Origin: Sipunculus nudus
Lineage: Eukaryota > Annelida > Sipuncula > Golfingiida > Sipunculidae
Reading direction: 5' to 3'
Assembly (NCBI GenBank): GCA_026874595.1
Contig: CM049307.1
Span: 97,068,330 to 97,132,329 of the forward strand
DNA: 64,000 nt
Both the position numbers and the translations under genes were made by a program. Numbering within the stretch: the first letter of the stretch is position 1; the number at the start of each line of letters is the position of its first letter. Of the stretch, positions 59,770-64,000 are shown one piece after another. Under the pieces are notes generated by a model. That model made no database searches. It was not told where the DNA came from and saw only the letters and a list, made by a program, of their open reading frames with translations.

Positions 59770-61920
59770 GAAAAGAGAAGTTGAACCCACTTTCACTTTA
59801 GTGATCCTGAACTCACTTGACTGATCCTGAACCAACTTTATTCATCTTGGACCCATTTTTTTTATCCTGGACCAATTTTACTCATCCTGTGAGTAAAGTG
59901 GGCTAACGGTGAGTGTTTTCAAGATTAAAAGTGTAAATGCTAAAACCCTTCTTATTCATCTTGAAAAGAGCTTAAACCCACCTTCACTTTAGTGATCCTG
60001 GACCGACTTTATTCATCCTGGACCCATTTTATTAATCTTGGAACCAGTTTACTCATCTTTGACCCACTTTACTGATTCTGAACCGACTTAACTGATCCTG
60101 AACCCACTTTATTCATCCTGGACCCACATTACTGATACTGAACTCACTTTACTCATCCTGAACCCACTTTACTGATACTGAACCCACTTTACTCATACTG
60201 GACCCACTTTACTGATCCTGAACCCACTTTACTGATCCTGAACCGACTTAACTGATCCTGAACCCACTTTATTCATCCTGGACCCACATTACTGATACTG
60301 AACTCACTTTACTCATCCTGAACCCACTTTACTGATACTGAACCCACTTTACTCATCCTGGACCCACTTTACTGATCCTGAACCCACTTTACTGATCCTG
60401 AACCGACTTAACTGATCCTGAACCCACTTTATTCATCCTGGACCCACATTACTGATACTGAACTCACTTTACTCATCCTGAATCCACTTTACTGATACTG
60501 AACCCACTTTACTCATCCTGGACCCACTTTACTGAATCTGAACCAAATTTATTCATCCTGAACCCACTTTACTGATCCTTAACCCACTTTACTGATACTA
60601 AAACCCGCTTTACTGATCCTGAACCTGCTCTTCTTATCCTGAACCCACGTTACTGATACTGAACCCACTTAACTGATCCTGAACTAACTCTTTTGATCCT
60701 GATCCAACTTTACTGCTCCTGAACCAACTTCATTCATCCTGGGCCCACTTTACTGATTCTGAAACCACCTTACTGATCCTGAACCCACTTTATTCATCCT
60801 GGACCCACATTACTGATACTGAACTCACTTTACTCATCCTGAACCCACTTTACTGATACTGAACCCACTTTACTCATCCTGGACCCACTTTACTGATCCT
60901 GAACCCACTTTACTGATCCTGAACCGACTTAACTGATCCTGAACCCACTTTATTCATCCTGGACCCACATTACTGATACTGAACTCACTTTACTCATCCT
61001 GAACCCACTTTACTGATACTGAACCCACTTTACTCATCCTGGACCCACTTTACTGATCCTGAACCCACTTTACTGATCCTGAACCGACTTAACTGATCCT
61101 GAACCCACTTTATTCATCCTGGACCCACATTACTGATACTGAACTCACTTTACTCATCCTGAACCCACTTTACTGATACTGAACCCACTTTACTCATCCT
61201 GGACCCACTTTACTGAATCTGAACCAAATTTATTCATCCTGAACCCACTTTACTGATCCTTAACCCACTTTACTGATACTAAAACCCGCTTTACTGATCC
61301 TGAACCTGCTCTTCTTATCCTGAACCCACGTTACTGATACTGAACCCACTTAACTGATCCTGAACTAACTCTTTTGATCCTGATCCAACTTTACTGCTCC
61401 TGAACCAACTTCATTCATCCTGGGCCCACTTTACTGATTCTGAAACCACCTTACTGATCCTGAACCCACTTTACTGATCCTTAACGAACTTCATTCATCC
61501 TGGACCCATTTTATTCATCCTGGACCTGCTTTACTCATCCTGGACCCACTTTTCTCATCCTGGACCCAATTTACTCATTCTGATCCCTCTTTACTCATCC
61601 TGGACCCACTTTACTAATCCTGGACCCACCTTACTCAGCCTGAACCCACTTTACTCAGCCTGAACCCACTTTTCTAATCCTAGAGGCTGACCTGGGGGGT
61701 CCAGACTACCCCTTTTTTAGCAGGCCCAACATTTTTTAAATGTTGCAGACCAATTTTGCAGCCTGGAACTTCCATTTTCTAGACCTAGGGGGCTTTTTTC
61801 CAGATTTTGTCATTAGTCCTAATGGGTTTGACCCCTCATTTTCCTAAATCTTGGATTGGCTCCTGCATCCTGAACCAACTTTTTTCATCCTGAACGCATT
61901 TTACCCATCTTGAACCATGT
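59770..61920. repeat. 20-bp satellite with 160-bp and ~681-bp higher-order periods, MITE inserted
   Basis: The monomer is close to ACTGATCCTGAACCCACTTT. The variant aaccgacttaactgatcctg recurs at 60081, 60241 and 60401, and again near 60922 and 61082, always 160 bp (eight monomers) apart within a block. A longer block containing actgaatctgaaccaaattt recurs from 60531 to 61212, about 681 bp later. The array is interrupted by MITE copy F at 61681-61865 and resumes briefly. It is non-coding. Confidence 0.92.
61681..61865. mobile_element. MITE copy F, inside the 20-bp satellite
   Basis: It starts TAGAGGCTGACCTGGGG and ends cttggattggctcctg, a diverged member. The flanks are AATCC and CATCC, both also typical of the surrounding array, which resumes after it. 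It therefore inserted into an existing array. Confidence 0.7.
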
Positions 61921-62364
61921 TAAAGATGAGAAAGGAGGGTTCAGGCAGTTATAATAATGAGTAACGACAGTCCAAGCTTGGATTTAATAAGAGTGTATAT
62001 AAAAACACACACACAGCTACACATAGGACCTTCTGCACGCAAGACTCAGTACATGTGTTAAGATGTATCTATTACATGACTCAATGAGAGGTTCTGGTAT
62101 TGAGAGTGAAAGTAGAAGAGGAAGGCTATACATCAGGGTCCACCCACTCCCTCTGTGTAAAGTTTCCACAAAATGAACTAACACCAAATTACCCTGAACA
62201 CCAGGCTATGATGACTGACTGCTGGTCCGTGGGGTGTGGGTGTCCGTGGGTTTAACTGTTCCTTCTCAATGAGGATATTAAATTAATCCATCCTTGATCT
62301 GTCATCTTTGATCTGTTGAAATGATGTTTATGTACTTCTATGAACTGTAAACACACAGCATACA
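61921..62364. other. Spacer between the satellite and the SINE pair
   Basis: The start echoes 59487-59540 (aaggagggttcaggcagtta / aaggagggttcaagctgttt and tccaagcttggatttaat / tccagctgggatttaatgaa). The DNA flanking the satellite on the left and right is therefore related, and the array may have grown inside, or been duplicated with, one segment. Confidence 0.55.
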
Positions 62365-62640
62365 ATGTGACCAGCTTCTGTGGCTCAGGGTGAGCGCGCT
62401 GCAAGTTTAATGGGGAGGCTGTACCCAACCGTTGTGTTTCACTCACAAATGAGTGCGTTTTTTGGGGGTTCCTTGGTGGTTTTACCCAGCAATGGGGATG
62501 AATACACACCCAGGGCCTCGCAGGTGCAGTAGTCACCATGCCTGGTTGACACCAGGATATAAAATGAGAGAAAACATGTGATACTGCCCTGTCACATAGT
62601 CTGAAACCGTAAGTGAAAGCTGTAGATGTATATATCCTCC
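62365..62640 (+). mobile_element. tRNA-derived SINE, copy 3
   Basis: It starts gaccagcttctgtggctcag and runs through gtttaatggggaggctgtac, ttcactcacaaatgagtgcg, caccaggatataaaatgaga and cctgtcacatagtctgaaac. The promoter-box part of the head appears deleted. It ends just before an A-rich tract. Confidence 0.7.
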
Positions 62641-62679
62641 ACGAAAAAAAAAAAATATATATAAAAAAAATTACAATAT

Positions 62680-62985
62680 GACCAGCTCCTATGGCCTTGG
62701 GGGAGAGTAGAGTACTCTGAGCAGGGAGGTCATGAGCTCAAATCTGAGCTGAGGCACCGTGAAATTTTTCAGAGTTGCCCCCACCCAGGGTGAGCGCTCT
62801 GAAGGATCTTAGGGGGTTCCTCTGGGTGTTGATTACATACAAGGACAGACAGGTGTGATAGACACCAGGCATGGGTGACACAAGGATACATAATAACATG
62901 ATAGGAAATATGTGCTACCACCCTGTTAAATGCAATCCCAAACAGAAATGGAACTCTGCTGATGTATAATACATATACTTTACAT
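62680..62985 (+). mobile_element. tRNA-derived SINE, copy 4
   Basis: It starts gaccagctcctatggccttg, with the B-box-like gtcatgagctcaaatctgag, then cccccacccagggtgagcgc, caccaggcatgggtgacaca and a tail with gatgtataatacatat. It retains the head that copy 3 lacks and lacks the tgtacc...cactcac block that copies 2 and 3 have. Confidence 0.7.
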
Positions 62986-63425
62986 ACAGATTAAGAATTA
63001 GAAAATACCTGTATAGCTTCAAGAATAGAGGTACTTACTTCCACAAAAAAAAAAAAAAATATCAGAAAAAAAACAGACTATGTAATGTTTTGTACTATAA
63101 TTCACTCTGGAAACAGCCCCATTTATATAATTTTATCCAATCGTTCAAAATGCCAGATGTCTATAACTTAATGTACTTTAAGCTTATGTTTGTTATTGCC
63201 TATTCTCATAACTCACCTTGATATGAATTCATTCCTTATTAGTGCAATTCCATTACTTTTAATAAAATAAGGAATAGACTGGAATTTTTTATTCAGCAAT
63301 GTAGACAATAGACATGCAAACAGAACAGAATATTGTCTAAAAAGCAGGACGAAAGAACATAGCCGAAAAAAAAGACAACCATGACCTTGGATGAAGTAGA
63401 AAATAGCACAAGTGACTATATCTAA
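62986..63425. other. AT-rich spacer
   Basis: Poly-A stretches at about 63044-63059 are followed by plain AT-rich DNA up to the final array. No gene or element is recognised. Confidence 0.5.
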
Positions 63426-63439
63426 GAATGCTTTGTCTC

Positions 63440-64000
63440 TCTAGATCAGCCTCTAATACCCCCTGCTGTAGCCCCAGTTATAGACAAGCCACTAATATCA
63501 CTTCTCCAGCTCCATTTAAAGACAACCCTGTAAATACCCCTGCTCTAGCTATAGCTACAGACCAGCCTCTAGTACCCCCTGCTCTAGCCCTCGCAATAGA
63601 TAAGCTTCTTATACCTCCTGCTTTTGCTCAAGCTATAGACCAGCTTCTAATATCCCCTGCTGTAGCTATAGAGCAGCCTCTTATTCCCCTTGCTCTAGCC
63701 CTAGCAATAGACCTGTAAGCTTTAATACCCCCTGCTCTAGCTCAAGTTATAGAACAGCTTCCAATATTCCCTTCCCTAGCTATACAGCAGCCTCTGTTAC
63801 CACCTGCTCTAGCCCTAGTTATTGTCCAGCCTCTAATACCCCCTGCTCTAGCTCTAGACCAGCCTCTATTATCCAATGCTCTAGCTCTAGCTGTAGATCA
63901 GCCTCTTGAACCCCTACTCTAGCCCTAGCTATTGTACAGCCTCTAATACCACCTGCTTTAATTAGCCCTAGCTATAGAGGGGCCTCTTTTATCCCAACTC
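63440..64000. repeat. 39-bp tandem array running off the window
   Basis: The units contain gaccagcctctaataccccc and then tgctctagccctagctata, with a 39-bp period (some units shorter). In one plus frame (63428-63718) this reads a 13-residue repeat (DQPLVPPALALAI and variants) until a stop at 63716-63718. Later units shift frame. It is probably a minisatellite, although an exon of a repetitive protein beyond the window cannot be excluded. Confidence 0.85.

Overview
This is eukaryotic DNA, most likely from a marine mollusc and probably a bivalve. The inference rests on one large multi-exon gene with AT-rich introns and GT-AG junctions, many microsatellites, tRNA-derived SINEs, non-LTR retrotransposon scraps, short inverted-repeat elements with poly-G/poly-C tracts, and several satellite-like arrays. 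No bacterial, plasmid or phage organisation is visible. The species cannot be named from the sequence.

Region 1 (about 1-26450) is one plus-strand gene that I reconstructed by joining 18 exons. All intron phases match, and the product is 949 residues with a signal peptide and a stop at 25793-25795. The protein appears to carry three successive domains of the LAS fold, which covers lysostaphin, D-Ala-D-Ala peptidases of family M15, and the Hedgehog signalling domain. Domain 1 (about residues 70-185) and domain 3 (about 480-595) read like M15A peptidases. Domain 2 (about 308-412) reads like the Hedgehog N-terminal signal domain. Each has lost a different subset of the zinc ligands, so all three look like pseudo-enzymes. 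A polybasic, furin-like site (R659-R663) separates them from a cysteine-containing C-terminal region that I do not recognise. There is no Hint (autoprocessing) domain, so this is not an ordinary Hedgehog gene. It is the most interesting object in the window.

The introns hold a duplicated segment, a 370-bp TRIM-like element whose terminal repeats contain a tRNA-like sequence, a LINE 3' end, four copies of a short inverted-repeat (MITE-like) family, one copy of a fold-back family, and several microsatellites.

Region 2 (about 26450-64000) shows no gene I can support. It holds a roughly 690-bp tandem duplication (28565-29775), an L1-like LINE fragment split by a MITE with an exact 5-bp target duplication (32345-32950), a 78-bp satellite with higher-order structure (37134-38480), a 38-bp array open in all three minus-strand frames (40185-40690), a roughly 330-bp repeat array (41320-42430) with dispersed relatives, and a roughly 1.4-1.5 kb tandem duplication that carries a SINE in each copy (53190-56170). 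It ends with a 29-bp array (57010-58410), a 20-bp array with 160-bp and about 681-bp higher-order periods (59770-61920), two more SINE copies, and a 39-bp array running off the right edge. Everything here comes from reading the sequence; no database search was possible, so family assignments rest on recognised motifs.
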